Of a stretch of 64,000 nt of DNA, positions 1-10,600 are shown one piece after another. Under the pieces are notes generated by a model that worked only from the letters and a program-made list of their open reading frames with translations, did no database searches and was not told the DNA's origin. The first letter of the stretch is position 1; every line of letters starts with the position of its first letter. The position numbers were made by a program, and so were the translations under genes. The DNA is from Cladocopium goreaui (lineage: Eukaryota > Sar > Dinophyceae > Suessiales > Symbiodiniaceae), in contig CAMXCT020001557.1 in NCBI GenBank assembly GCA_947184155.2, positions 366,423 to 430,422 on the forward strand, in the 5' to 3' direction.

Positions 1-38
1 TTTCACCGCCCCCACCCAGTGTTTTCAAGTATTCTATA

Positions 39-111
39 TGTGCACGTTTCAGAGATGTTGTGCACGTTTCCCAGCAGTTGTGCACGTTCACAGAAGTTGT
101 GCACGTTTCAC
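39..111. repeat. short tandem repeat, TTGTGCACGTTTC core
   Basis: Four imperfect copies of a 19-20 bp unit with the core TTGTGCACGTTTC follow one another. No coding potential was seen here, and the rest of 1-215 holds nothing else recognisable. Confidence 0.7.
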
Positions 112-215
112 ACGCCCCCTAATAACGTTCGTGTTCAACTGTATACACACTGAGCGCATTCTAATCAGCAAAAGCATTGGGGCGACCAAACACGTTCTCC
201 CGATATAATTCTATA

Positions 216-312
216 CTGGTTGGTGGTTTGATTTTTTTCCATTTATTGGGAACAATAACCCCAACTGACGAACTCCATCATTTTTCAGAGGGGTAGGTAT
301 ACCACCAAGCAG
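216..312. mobile_element. miniature inverted-repeat element, family 3, copy 1
   Basis: A 97-bp element starts CTGGTTGGTGG and ends with the imperfect inverse CCACCAAGCAG. It is flanked by a 4-bp duplication, TATA (212-215 and 313-316). A second copy with the same internal sequence and its own 4-bp duplication lies at 28048-28147, which fixes the ends. It has no coding capacity, so it must be moved by proteins encoded elsewhere. Confidence 0.75.
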
Positions 313-340
313 TATAAATATCCCACTATCTCCCCATAAT

Positions 341-444
341 TACCCTCAGGTAAACTAACATAGCTATTGAACATGGCCATTTATAGTGAGTTTTCCCATT
401 AACAATTGTGATTTTCCATAGCTATGTTAGTTTACCAGAGGGTA
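341..444. mobile_element. miniature inverted-repeat element, family 1 (intact copy)
   Basis: A 104-bp foldback element begins TACCCTCAGGTAAACTAAC and ends with the near-perfect inverse GTTAGTTTACCAGAGGGTA. The outer TA on each side is probably the target dinucleotide, as in Tc1/mariner-type elements. About a dozen related copies occur in this window. A half copy lies at 636-683 and fragments at 1060-1105. The rest of 445-1105 has no gene I can support. Confidence 0.8.
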
Positions 445-1105
445 TCTCCTGATATTCCCATACGAATCCCGTCGCTCTGCATCGCTAGGCAAGCAAGCCG
501 CCCAAACCATCCCTGGCCGATGCCTCTCCATCCTTTGAGGAGATGCTGCAGTTGGTTATAGGTACTGTAGGTTTCTGGTAAACGTTTACAGTTTGCGAAC
601 TGGAACAGCATATTTTAGGTGAATCAACTTTAATGGTCCATTTTCGATAGCTATATATAGCTATGTTAGTTTACTGGAGGGTAACTATGAAAGGATTGAA
701 AGGTAACGTCTATGAAACACTGTGCATTTTTCAGATGTTTTTACGGGATTTGGCCCACCAAATGGTGCTGGAAACCATGAATCCTAGAGGGTGAGGCCAA
801 GCCCATCATATAACTGGGCTTCCTCCTGTTGTGATTCAACCGCCCCAAAGAGATGACCCGGGCCCCGGTTTTGTGAATTTTGAGTGGTCAAATTGGATAT
901 AGTTGGACATATTTGGATATTGTAACGCAATGCAATGCATACATATATACGTATATGTCATTTGTATCCTACCCCCCAAAAACACATTTTTTTTGTTGGG
1001 GTGATTCCTGGACTGAAACAGATGTGTCATTGCGCATAGCTTAGTCCAGCCTTAAAGTTGGCCCTGCCGCCTGGTAAATTATGTTAAATTACTAAAATTA
1101 TGGGG

Positions 1106-1121
1106 TACCCTCTGGTAATTT
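1106..1121. mobile_element. left fragment of family 1 element split by the LTR retrotransposon
   Basis: The first 16 bp of a family 1 element (TACCCTCTGGTAATTT) stop at the LTR. The rest of the element resumes at 14018 beyond the retrotransposon. AATTT at 1117-1121 is the left target-site duplication. Confidence 0.85.
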
Positions 1122-1412
1122 AGTAGAAATATTACGACCCCTATACCACCACTGTATATACTAGTAATAGTTCACTCCACACTGTAGCTATGTTACCAAA
1201 CACTCCAACTTAATGTACAGTCTTTCATACTGTAAATATCCCCATGGTTAAAGCAGTAACCTATTGTGGTAATTACCATGCACCGAGCATAGGGTCATTA
1301 CCGCTATGCGACTGCATGGCTCAAGTCGCGTATGTAAAAAGCGCGCACATGTTTATATCTTTGGGGCAAGGGAGTTTAAACCGTGGTTGGTTGTTTTCCC
1401 CCTTGTTTCTCT
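1122..1412 (+). repeat. 5' LTR
   Basis: This 291-bp block is repeated at 13727-14017 with one substitution. It begins AGTAGAAATATTACGACCCC and ends CCCCCTTGTTTCTCT. It lacks the common TG...CA ends. The ends are fixed by the target duplication outside and by the purine tract and primer site inside. It should contain the element's promoter and polyadenylation signal, but I cannot assign them confidently. Confidence 0.9.
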
Positions 1413-1424
1413 GGTTATCAGCCG
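1412..1424 (+). other. putative primer-binding site
   Basis: TGGTTATCAGCCG lies at the inner edge of the 5' LTR. It resembles the TGGTATCAGAGC site (3' end of initiator-Met tRNA) used by many copia elements, with one extra T and a different last triplet. The position supports the call; the imperfect match makes the exact tRNA uncertain. Confidence 0.5.
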
Positions 1425-1541
1425 TATTGGCTTAGTGTTCTTTTGCTGGGAAAGTCTTAAACTCCCTTGTCGGTAACTTAGGCCCCACGCAACCTCGTTC
1501 ACTATCCCATCTTTTTCGCTGATTTCCTGTTTCACAATTTT

Positions 1542-2273
1542 ATGGTACCAGAGGGTCTGTTGGAAGGAGCTGCTCTGAGCGCTCCCGAACCGGTTGCTGA
1601 CGGGAACCCGGAAGCAGAGGCGGAAGTTGCTCAAAGCACTGAAGTCGCTGTTGAAGGTAGTACTGGATTCAACAGGGCAGACGCCTCTGAAGACGCGCCC
1701 GAGCTGGCAACTGGTTTTGAAGTGGGAGGGGCTGCTTCTAGCGCCCTACAGGACGAAGCCGACGAGGACTTCGACATCTTAAAGTTTGACGCACTCTCCC
1801 TTCTTGACCCGGTCAAACCGGAAGAGGAAGTCACTACTGAGCAGTTGTTTGAAGCACTTGAGGCTGACGCCGATCCCACCGCCGAGCCTGTTGACCAACC
1901 TGACGCATCCGATCAAATTGAAGCAGATACCAATCTCGAAAATAATAACCCCGAAAATCAAATTCCAAAAGAAGAAGCTGATTTTTCTAATAACCCTGAT
2001 CAAGAAACTAGTGCTGAGGTTGCAGACTCCGCTGCAGATCCGATTGTAGGAAGCTCTCCATCCGTAGTTGAGCCAGATCCTAATTCGACATTTGCTCCGG
2101 TATACGTCCAACACCTTGGAGGGGTAGCGGAAGAGGACGAAGTCCCACCGCCCCCGACATCACCATTTCTTGAGCAGGAAGGGGCTGCCGCAGGCGCCTC
2201 GACATCTGGACACGTCCAAACAGGCCATTCTCCTGCAGGGCCCGTCCAGAGGTCCCCGTGTACGTGGTACTAA
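1542..2273 (+). CDS. retrotransposon ORF 1a, acidic low-complexity protein
   Basis: This 243-codon frame is the first ATG-led frame downstream of the 5' LTR. It is rich in Glu, Asp, Ala, Pro and Asn, with no cysteine cluster, membrane segment or known fold that I recognise. It overlaps the next frame, ORF 1b, by about 100 bp in a different register. The last 10-15 codons (after GPVQRSP) look out of place, while ORF 1b continues with a basic, better-structured sequence from about 2240. The two may therefore be one protein joined by a frameshift, or a single reading frame broken by an indel. The function is unknown. It belongs to the copia element by position and is not a host gene. Confidence 0.55.
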   Translation: MVPEGLLEGAALSAPEPVADGNPEAEAEVAQSTEVAVEGSTGFNRADASEDAPELATGFEVGGAASSALQDEADEDFDILKFDALSLLDPVKPEEEVTTEQLFEALEADADPTAEPVDQPDASDQIEADTNLENNNPENQIPKEEADFSNNPDQETSAEVADSAADPIVGSSPSVVEPDPNSTFAPVYVQHLGGVAEEDEVPPPPTSPFLEQEGAAAGASTSGHVQTGHSPAGPVQRSPCTWY

Positions 2274-5200
2274 AGGCGGGAAGAAAGCCCAAACCAAGAA
2301 ACTCATCCAGCGTTGGCAAGCCGATTTTGATCGTTTGGCTAATTTCCTTTGGGACGAGGCAGAATTCTGGCTCAGGTACGTCCACCACTCAGAAGCATCC
2401 GCTGAACTGATCTGGACCGTCCGTGTCTTTAGAGTCCTCTACAACCATTGTACGCTAAACCAGATCTTAGTCCACTTTGCTAATACCTTTGCCCCTTATA
2501 GAAATTTGGTTTTTACCAACGGTTATCGAAGAGGTGAATTGCATCTTGCTCCAGATACTGCTGCAAATACTGTTTTGCCTGATAGGGATCACATTAACTT
2601 GCAAGCTTTTGGGGACCCAGATCCACCTAGATCCGTGTGGGACGACTATAATACCTATAGGGGTGCACAGCCAAAAGGTAAGGCAAAAGCCAAAGCTAGT
2701 GTGTTTACCCAAAATACTGAACTACCATCTGAACCCGAGCAAGCTACAGCCTTAGGTGTTGACCCATCATTAGATAGGGGTGTTAGTTCTTCTGAAGAAA
2801 CCCACACTCCATCACCAAGGGGCCCACCGAAAGCTAAAGCTAGGCCTAAGCCAGTGTCAGAGCCTAAGGAACCTAATCACCCACCGCCGTGGGTGCCATC
2901 CCTTCGACCTGCAGGCCATCAATCCGCTCCGAAAGTTTCAGAATCCGTAGCCAGTGTTCCGCCGCCACGTGTCACGGGAGGGGCTGCTGAAAAGCGCCCT
3001 AAATCTAAGGGGCCAGAGCATCCATCCGATCCAAAAGCATCCGGCGAAGCATCCGTGCCAGAACCGGCTAAGCCCAAAGCATCGGACCCCAAAGTTGCTA
3101 AGTCCCCCAAAGATAATCCTTTAAAAAGATTAGGACCCGCACCTAGTTATCCAGCACCGCCGGTGCCTGTACATCGAGATTTCCACCAGACTTTAGGACC
3201 CCCTCCGCAGCGCCCTCCAAGGGCTGCAACGCCAAGAGGTGAGAGACATGCCACAGCGATCCCTCCACCACCATCTCACCCACCGCCATCGGCGGCTGAC
3301 CTAGATAGGGCAGAGCGGGGGAGGCCGAGAGAGAGAGCTGGCACAAATCCGGTCCGAACAGTTGCAGGTGGTAACATCGATAAATCACCAGCAGTATCAG
3401 CTCCTGCAAAGCCGGCCAGCCGTTCTAGAACAAGAGTTCCCGCTACTCTCATCCCGAGAGCTGACGGTTCTTTTGCAGATCAAGACACTGAAGTGTTGCG
3501 CCGTGCAAGGGGTGGTAACTTAGGTACCCCTAGTCTTAGTTCCCGACCGATAGCCCTTAGGCCCACTGACACTAAATACCCCCCAGTGGTAATCAACTCG
3601 GAGGGCACTTGGGTGCGTATCTCAAAGCCGTTAGGCACCACAGGTAGGGAACCCACAACTGTCCCTGTTGCCATTCCTGGCACCGCTGCATCATCCGTTG
3701 ACCCCCACGAACTTGCTGACGAAGTTTGGAGGGACCCGTCTTTGGTAGGCAGCAACACTACCTTAGTAACTTCCCATAATACCCAGGTAATCCCAATCTC
3801 AGAGCCTGAGGGTCTAGTTGCTGTAGATTCAGAGCCTGTAGACGGGGTTGAAGAAGAAGAAGAAACTACAGTTCCTCCACCAAAAAGAAGGGCTATTGTT
3901 ACAACAACTTCTTCTGGGCGTAGGCAAGTTTACCAATCTCGACGTAGATCGATTCCTCAACCCGAACCAACATCAACTGCTGCTGCGCCAGGTGGGCCTC
4001 CATCTGAGCCCGAGGCACCGGACGAGGACCCAGATCCCTCTGATCCAGGTGAACCAGAAGGCGAAGAGGAAGAGGATCACTCATCTGACCCTCCTGAAGC
4101 CCCGCCCGAGGGTGAGGAGGAAGTTGAGGTTGAAGTAGAAGTTGAGGAAGAGGCTGCTCCATTAGCGCCTCAAGGACCCAGCACTCCATCGCAAACATCA
4201 GTGCAAAAAAGTGCTGAACGTTCTAGATCGCGTCATAGGGACACACCACAAGAAGAAGAGGCTCCAGTTGCCATAACAACTTCTTCAACAAGAGTTTCAG
4301 GTACAATCCAAACCCAAATCTTCCGAGACGGCACCAAAGCCGAGGTTTTTGTTCCTGATATCCCAACACCTAAGACTCCTCCAAAATCAATAGGTTCGCC
4401 GCCACCTAGATCATCATCCCAACCAGCTAAATCTAAGCCGCCTCCACCCGGAGTTAGTTCAGCAAGTAGGTCTACGTCAGTCCCACCTTGGCGGGAAGGG
4501 GCTGCACGTGCGCCCCAAGCAGGAGGTCCTCCAATCAAAAAGAGATATAAGGCTCCTCCTAGACCTCCCTACAACTACTCCATTACTGTTGGCCAAGCTT
4601 ACGAGCCAGGTGTTGATCCAGATCCACCCGCACCTACAGAAGAGGAGCTGAACGCGGCCTGGGCACGTTCAAAAGAACAACAGGATAAAGATTGGGAAAG
4701 ACACGTTGAGTCACTTGCCGATCGCAAACATCGCCAAGCACTAGAGGCATACAATCAATCGGAGAGGCAGAAGCAAAAACATAATAAAGTTAAGCCACCT
4801 GCTAAACAACCTCCTTTTGTAGTTCCCCCTAGACCCGATCGTCCTGTGCCAAAAGCCCATAAGACCGCGTCCCCAAAACCTAGTCCACCTGCAACACCAG
4901 TGTCGACACCACCAACACCACCTCCGCAACCACCTGAGGCGTCTTCTACATCAACAGCAGCTGTTCCTACTAGAGGTAAGGCAGGTGCTGCGATTCGCGC
5001 GCCAGGGGGTAGAATAGATTTAGGCCCTTTAATCCGAGCTCGTCAAGAGCGAGGTGCCAGTGGCAATAATCTAGTCGTGTTCTTCGACTGGCACGACACC
5101 CTCGACTGGGCCAGAAACGCCCTTAAGGTATTTGATCGTTCTATCTTGGAAAAGTTCATAAGCTTAGTGCAGATCGCACAAGGCCGAATAGAATTCCATA

Positions 5201-5568
5201 TCGTTTCCTTCAGCGGCGTCGCCCGCGGTCGGCAAACAGAAGAAGACACAAATAACCTTGCGGAGTACTGTAGATCACAGGGCCTTCCGTTTCGCACTGT
5301 AACTGTGGTTAACGATCCAGTAGGTCCTGGTGGTAAGACACCTGTTCTAACATCTAGCGGCGCCAACATCCACATTGACGATCGCCAAGACGTTTGTGAC
5401 GAAGCTGCACGTGCCAACATCTTCACCATCTGTGTATATAAGTCCAGTACTTTGAGTTGGTGGCCGCAATTGGAAAGTGCAGTCCGTGACAAAGGGGTGG
5501 ATTACTTCTTGCGCAATCACGCACCGGTGCCCTTGAGGGGAGATCAATTCTCTCGCCGTAGGAATTAG
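2170..5568 (+). CDS. retrotransposon ORF 1b: Pro-rich disordered protein with C-terminal HAD-like domain
   Basis: A 1132-codon frame. From about residue 20 to 160 it has a basic start and a folded-looking segment (TKKLIQRWQADFDRLANFLW and onward). Residues 170 to 940 are a long Pro/Ser/Lys/Glu-rich, presumably disordered stretch with acidic runs. From about residue 965 to the end it resembles haloacid-dehalogenase phosphatases: VVFFDWHDTLD at the motif I position (D973, D976), HIVSFSG near 1012 as motif II, a Lys near 1060, and IHIDDR (D1070, D1071) as motif IV. Motif I has D-x-x-D spacing instead of the usual D-x-D, so catalysis is not assured. Such a domain is not a standard part of copia elements. 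The true N-terminus may be ORF 1a by frameshift. The 289 bp to the next frame hold nothing I recognise. Confidence 0.65.
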   Translation: MSRKGLPQAPRHLDTSKQAILLQGPSRGPRVRGTKGGKKAQTKKLIQRWQADFDRLANFLWDEAEFWLRYVHHSEASAELIWTVRVFRVLYNHCTLNQILVHFANTFAPYRNLVFTNGYRRGELHLAPDTAANTVLPDRDHINLQAFGDPDPPRSVWDDYNTYRGAQPKGKAKAKASVFTQNTELPSEPEQATALGVDPSLDRGVSSSEETHTPSPRGPPKAKARPKPVSEPKEPNHPPPWVPSLRPAGHQSAPKVSESVASVPPPRVTGGAAEKRPKSKGPEHPSDPKASGEASVPEPAKPKASDPKVAKSPKDNPLKRLGPAPSYPAPPVPVHRDFHQTLGPPPQRPPRAATPRGERHATAIPPPPSHPPPSAADLDRAERGRPRERAGTNPVRTVAGGNIDKSPAVSAPAKPASRSRTRVPATLIPRADGSFADQDTEVLRRARGGNLGTPSLSSRPIALRPTDTKYPPVVINSEGTWVRISKPLGTTGREPTTVPVAIPGTAASSVDPHELADEVWRDPSLVGSNTTLVTSHNTQVIPISEPEGLVAVDSEPVDGVEEEEETTVPPPKRRAIVTTTSSGRRQVYQSRRRSIPQPEPTSTAAAPGGPPSEPEAPDEDPDPSDPGEPEGEEEEDHSSDPPEAPPEGEEEVEVEVEVEEEAAPLAPQGPSTPSQTSVQKSAERSRSRHRDTPQEEEAPVAITTSSTRVSGTIQTQIFRDGTKAEVFVPDIPTPKTPPKSIGSPPPRSSSQPAKSKPPPPGVSSASRSTSVPPWREGAARAPQAGGPPIKKRYKAPPRPPYNYSITVGQAYEPGVDPDPPAPTEEELNAAWARSKEQQDKDWERHVESLADRKHRQALEAYNQSERQKQKHNKVKPPAKQPPFVVPPRPDRPVPKAHKTASPKPSPPATPVSTPPTPPPQPPEASSTSTAAVPTRGKAGAAIRAPGGRIDLGPLIRARQERGASGNNLVVFFDWHDTLDWARNALKVFDRSILEKFISLVQIAQGRIEFHIVSFSGVARGRQTEEDTNNLAEYCRSQGLPFRTVTVVNDPVGPGGKTPVLTSSGANIHIDDRQDVCDEAARANIFTICVYKSSTLSWWPQLESAVRDKGVDYFLRNHAPVPLRGDQFSRRRN

Positions 5569-5857
5569 CTTTCTTGTGGCCTAAACTTCATCGGCATCCA
5601 ATTTAGGCATCACCGGCGAATTGGTAGGGGCTTGAGCGTAAAATCCAAAACCAAATAAACAGCTCGCCCTTGTACAGTTTTGCCTGTCATTGTCTTTTCG
5701 TTTCGCCTGAGGTTGTGCCATCTGCACACCCAGTACCGCGTCTCTTTCGGCACAGCCGTGCCCTTTGGTCGTCCGTGTCTTGTCTTGTTGTTTCACTGGG
5801 AGGTGCTTGAGCATCCGCTCGCGCCAGGACCCATTCGTGCTGGTCCCTTGGTAAAAG

Positions 5858-7648
5858 ATGCAGTCTGGATTAACTCCACCAAGTGAGAGTTCAGGTGCAG
5901 ATAGGTCTAGGAGCTCTCCAGAAGACCCCAAATTACCTAGTGGTACTAGAATACCTGCCGCTTCCACAATACTTGTTCCCCGAAGAGCATCTGGAAGTAA
6001 CCTATCCCGTAATAATCCCCAAGCTGAATCATCTGATACCAGTATGGAGGATAGGGGTAGGGCTAGGCAGAGAGCACGTTCAGGTCCTGATCCATCCAGT
6101 AGCAGCAGTAGGCACAATCCAAATGTTCCCATTGACCTTAATGCCACACAAGCGTCTTTCTTGGCAGGTGCAGCTGTAACCCAAGCGCATCAAGCGTCCT
6201 TAATAGCTAATAATGCTGCCGATGTAGCACTCTCATCACAACTAGAAGTTCAACATGCCCAACAGGTTGCCAAAGCCATCCATGCCGGGGCCGTGCAACA
6301 ACAGTCTGATTTTGCTCAGGCTGCAGCGGCGTACCAACAGCAGGCCACACGTGCCTACTTGGCTCAGCAGGAGGAAGCTCGGGCTGCCATTGAGCAGAGG
6401 GATAGGAATTTCCAGCTTTTAGAGATGAGGGCCCAACAACAAGTTCAGGGGATTCATAATGAAGCTGAACGGGAAATTTTGGCTAATAGGGGTGTAGTTC
6501 AAGAAAGGGCACAACAATGAGTTAATGATAACATTCGACCACTTCAACAACAAATTGCAATTGGTTCACAACAGTTGGTTGATCGTGATAATCAGTTAGT
6601 GGATAGGGAGATAAGGATAGCTCGACTCCAATCCCAATTGGATGCCATCCAGCAACAGGGTGCCCATAACATCCCAGTTGCAACCCCGACCCCAATTCCT
6701 GAATCACCAATGACCGTTCATACCGAATTTGATTTGTTTGAGGGCCATAACCCTTTTACTTCAGACGTTATGGATGGATCAGCCACACCAATTCACACTC
6801 CACCTAGGCAACCAACAGGTATGTCTCCTAGGGAATCCCCTTTGATTCAGTTTAATCCTGTTTTGCCTGATGCAGCACAACCTGCGTCATCCACCCAAAA
6901 TATGTCTAGTGTTCCAAGCATCCCCATAAGTTTTGGACCGCCTGTTTTGGTAGAAGCCCCCGAAGGCCTACCATTATCTTCTAGTGCTATTGTTCCCCTG
7001 CAGTCGGGTCTGGTACAACCTAGCCCTGTTCCGGCACCTAGTGCTGTGCAACTTAATGTTGGTACTGCGGCAAGTGAGCATTGTACAAATGAAGATCGCA
7101 TTAGTGCATTACAGGACCAAGTTTCACAACTTATGCAAGCGTTGCACACACAGACACAACTTGTAGCGCAACTGCAAGCGGCGAAAGCACCAATGCCTAT
7201 AGCTCCACCACCTAGCACCCCTCAAGCTTTGGCCATGGGAGGTGCTGCTTTGAGCGCACCAATCGGACAGACTGCAGCATGTTCCGTCGTCGCGCCCTTG
7301 CCACAGCAGGTGTTGCCACCAGGTTTGCCGCCGTTGCCTCTAAGTAAAGCAGGTCTTTTACCCCGAGGGTCTCCATATGTTTATAACTCTGGGTCCCAAC
7401 GTTCTAAGCAGTCGGGTAGTTCCGAGTCCTCATCAGATTCTGATGCTGGGCGACCCCCACCAAATCCATATGCTCAATGTAGGATTTGTGGAGAATTTCA
7501 TGATGAAGTTAACTGCCCATACTTAACTATGAACATGGGGGGAGGAGATTTTCCGGACCAAGGGTCTGATCAACCCCGTCCCGGTGATGCTGAAGTTAGG
7601 GACTATGCAGATGAGGAGGATAATACCATTAGAGTAAAATCACAATGA
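5858..7648 (+). CDS. retrotransposon ORF 2: Gag-like coiled-coil protein with zinc knuckle, one internal TGA
   Basis: One register is open from 5858 to 7648 except for a single TGA at 6518-6520. Reading through gives about 596 residues. After a Ser/Pro-rich start comes a long Gln/Ala-rich helical region (residues 90-280) typical of coiled coils, then a Pro-rich linker. Near the C-terminus is CRICGEFHDEVNC, a C-x2-C-x3-H-x4-C variant of the retroviral-type zinc knuckle. This fits a nucleic-acid-binding Gag-like structural protein. The frame ends at TGA 7646-7648, where the pol frame begins one base away. The internal TGA may be a disabling mutation or may be read through; the sequence alone does not decide. 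Confidence 0.65.
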
Positions 7649-7649
7649 T

Positions 7650-10600
7650 TTGGTCTTTCCAAACCCTCCTGAAAACGCCGGTCAAGCTAGGGGATATGCT
7701 AATCAGGTCCTCGTGGCCATCGGTAAGCTACAGAAAACCCCAGGTAATGAAGTTTACCAATGGGCCCAAGAATGTATGACATCCACTGAAAATCAGCTAA
7801 AAACCGATCCACGCTTCCCACGCACGGATCGAGAAATCGCCTCAAAGCTTATCAAAACTTGCCGACGGGGTCGATTTGGCTTAATTTTTCAGCAAATGGT
7901 TGAATCTGAGCGCCTCTCCTCCGGCTCTATGCCGTGTGGACGCGTAATGCTCCAAAAGATCTTTCACTATTTTCAACTGGAACGCGATAGAATTGGCATG
8001 TTGGGAGAACGCAACTTGTTATCGCTTCGCATCCCCGGAAATACGTACCAAGATCTAGAGGCCTTCAGAGACAAGTATATATATGTGATGTCAACAATAC
8101 CAATCCAAGATTTACCGCGAGAGCAAACTCTTTTTAACCATTTAATTTACGAACTCGAGCGGACCCCTATCATGGCTGCCAAAGTGTTGAAAGCCCGTGA
8201 AGCCCCACTTACCAGCCACCGCAGATCGACTAATTGGTTGTGGGAAAAAGTAGAGTTAGTTCTCCAACTTGACCAACAACGCAAGAATCGTATTGAGTTT
8301 GATAAACAACTTAAGCTCAAGCCTGCGGAGGGATATCTTGGAACCAATAACCCAAAAGTAGCAGGAGCCCCTGCCACCTCTGATCCTAAGGCTGCCCCAA
8401 AAGGTAATCCTAAGGCTGGTGTGCCTGGAGCCCCCGCTCCCAAAAATGCAAATCCAAAATCTAAGGCAGACAAAGGTAAGAAGGTAGAGGCTGCTCCAGC
8501 GCCTCATGCTAAAGCTAAGGCCAAACCAAAGGCCAAAGCTAAGGGCACAACCACTACTTCACCACCACCAAAAGCAGGCGCAACCACTCCAAGGAGTGCG
8601 GAGGCCAACAGGGTCGCCAATATGACCCCGGCCCAAAAGGCAAAAACACCGTGTATGTTCTATGCCTACAACGCCTGCAAGGCGAAGCAGTGCGCCTTCT
8701 TGCATTCTGCCACCGAAAAGTATAAGGGGCCCCCACCCCGAGCATTATCCAAGCCTAAGTCTACAACTGGCGTTCCTGGCAGTATGGCCACTATAGCTGC
8801 TGGCTCAGCGGCTGTGCCCATTGTTGACGCTATGCCTTCCAAGCTTAACGGAGCAATCCCGTGGCTTTGGGACACTGCAGCCGGTAGGCACCTAATTGGC
8901 AAACAAGCCTTAACCCCAAAAATGAAAGAGTTTTTGCAGCAATCTCCAAACTCAGTAGCTTTCGCGACAGGGGGGGGTAGCCAGGCTGGTCAAGAGTCAA
9001 TCGCTTTTGACGGCAGCAAGATCTTAGAAGGGGAGGAGGTTTATGTCTTGAAAGATTGCCCACCAGCTCAGAGTATCGGCAAGACTGTTATGGATAAAGG
9101 TTATAATATGTTCGTTTGGGATCCACGAGAAAATGTTCCATATCTAATTGCACCTGAGAACATCAATAGATGCAAACTTAAGGTTCCCCGCAATGCTAGG
9201 ATTTGTGCCTCACGTGTTGTCGAATATGTTCCACAATACGATGAACAGCTTAGTCCGCGTAACTTTGTTCCAGCAGAAAGGTTAACCCCAGTTTCCACAG
9301 CTCTTCCAGCTGATCCTTTGCCGGACGAGGATTCTGGATATTCACCTAGTTTTGCAGGCCAAGATGTCGCACGACTTGACGAAGTTGCCGAGGCCGATGA
9401 TCCAAAAGATGCAGCTGCATCCAGCAGCCCACATGCAAGTGTACCGGAAGGTGCTGCTCCTAGCGCGCCACCGCACCCTTTAGATGATAAGTTGCTTGTT
9501 GAGTTAGGTGATGGTATCCCTATCAAAGATGAAGTCTTGAAAAAGGAAGCCACTAGCTTAGAGCATCTTTTGACTCACTACCCCAAAAATCCATATTGCC
9601 CATTATGCCATATTGCTAAGGATACTGCAATGCGGGTCTCTCATGTTAAGGATGGTAAGTCCGATGATAAGATAGATCCACCAAAACAACCTTTTGAGCA
9701 ATTGGCCACTGATGATGTTATCCTTGCAAAAGGGTCTGAGCACTTTGGTACGGGGATAGGTGGGGTTAAAACACACCATGTGGTAAGGGACCTTTACTCT
9801 GGTGCACGAATAGCATATCCCCTTTCAAAGAGAGATGTTGAATCACATGCCAAAAATTTTCGACATTTCGTGGGATTGAAAGCCAATGAACTTGCCACCC
9901 ACACACTTATCAAAATGGACGAAGCACAGGAATTGGAGCAGGCTGCCCATCAGGTCGGCTTCGTTCCTGAGACGTCCCTTCCTAACCGTTGGCCGCACAA
10001 TGCTCTGTTAGAGCGCGACATCCGGGAAGAGAAAGAGTGTTGCAGGGTTGTTCACTTACAATCTGGTTTGCCTTATGAGTATCACACTTATAGTTACCCA
10101 TACGCATGTCTTTCCATGACTTTTGATAGACCTTCTATTGCGGACCCTGAAAAGACCCAATGGGAAGCTCTTACACGTGAAAAGTTTGATGGTAAGCGTT
10201 TGTGTTTCGGTCAACTTGTGTATTATCGCAAGAAGCATCCAACAAAAAGGACCTTAGAACCCAATATGGCCCCTGGTTTGTTTCTTGGTTGGCGAATCGA
10301 TTCTGGTTTTCGTTATAGATATGTTGTTCGGATATTAGATTATCAAGAGTTTCGAACTAGAGGTGCTTCATGTGTTTCCGATGTACCCGAGCCTGAACTA
10401 TACCTTCCAGATGGTGATGCCTATTTTCCCGTTGGTTTTTCGAAGCATCAGGCCTTAATCAGGGGGGATGATCCCGATGATGTTAAACTCCCTGAAATAG
10501 CCCTGCAAAATGTTCTGTTTCCACCAGACGGCGGTTTAGCTTCCCCATCTACACCCGGTCCCAAACCTAGATCGGTTTATATCACCTTAGACCGCATCAT

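Noticed and set aside
1318..1330. TGGCTCAAG in the LTR, like the end of the dinoflagellate spliced leader
   Set aside because: Only nine bases match and there is no longer relict leader; it is also inside a retrotransposon LTR. Chance is enough.
1244..1435. 63-codon frame in the 5' LTR
   Set aside because: It runs across the LTR end and is recreated in the 3' LTR only in part; no protein features.
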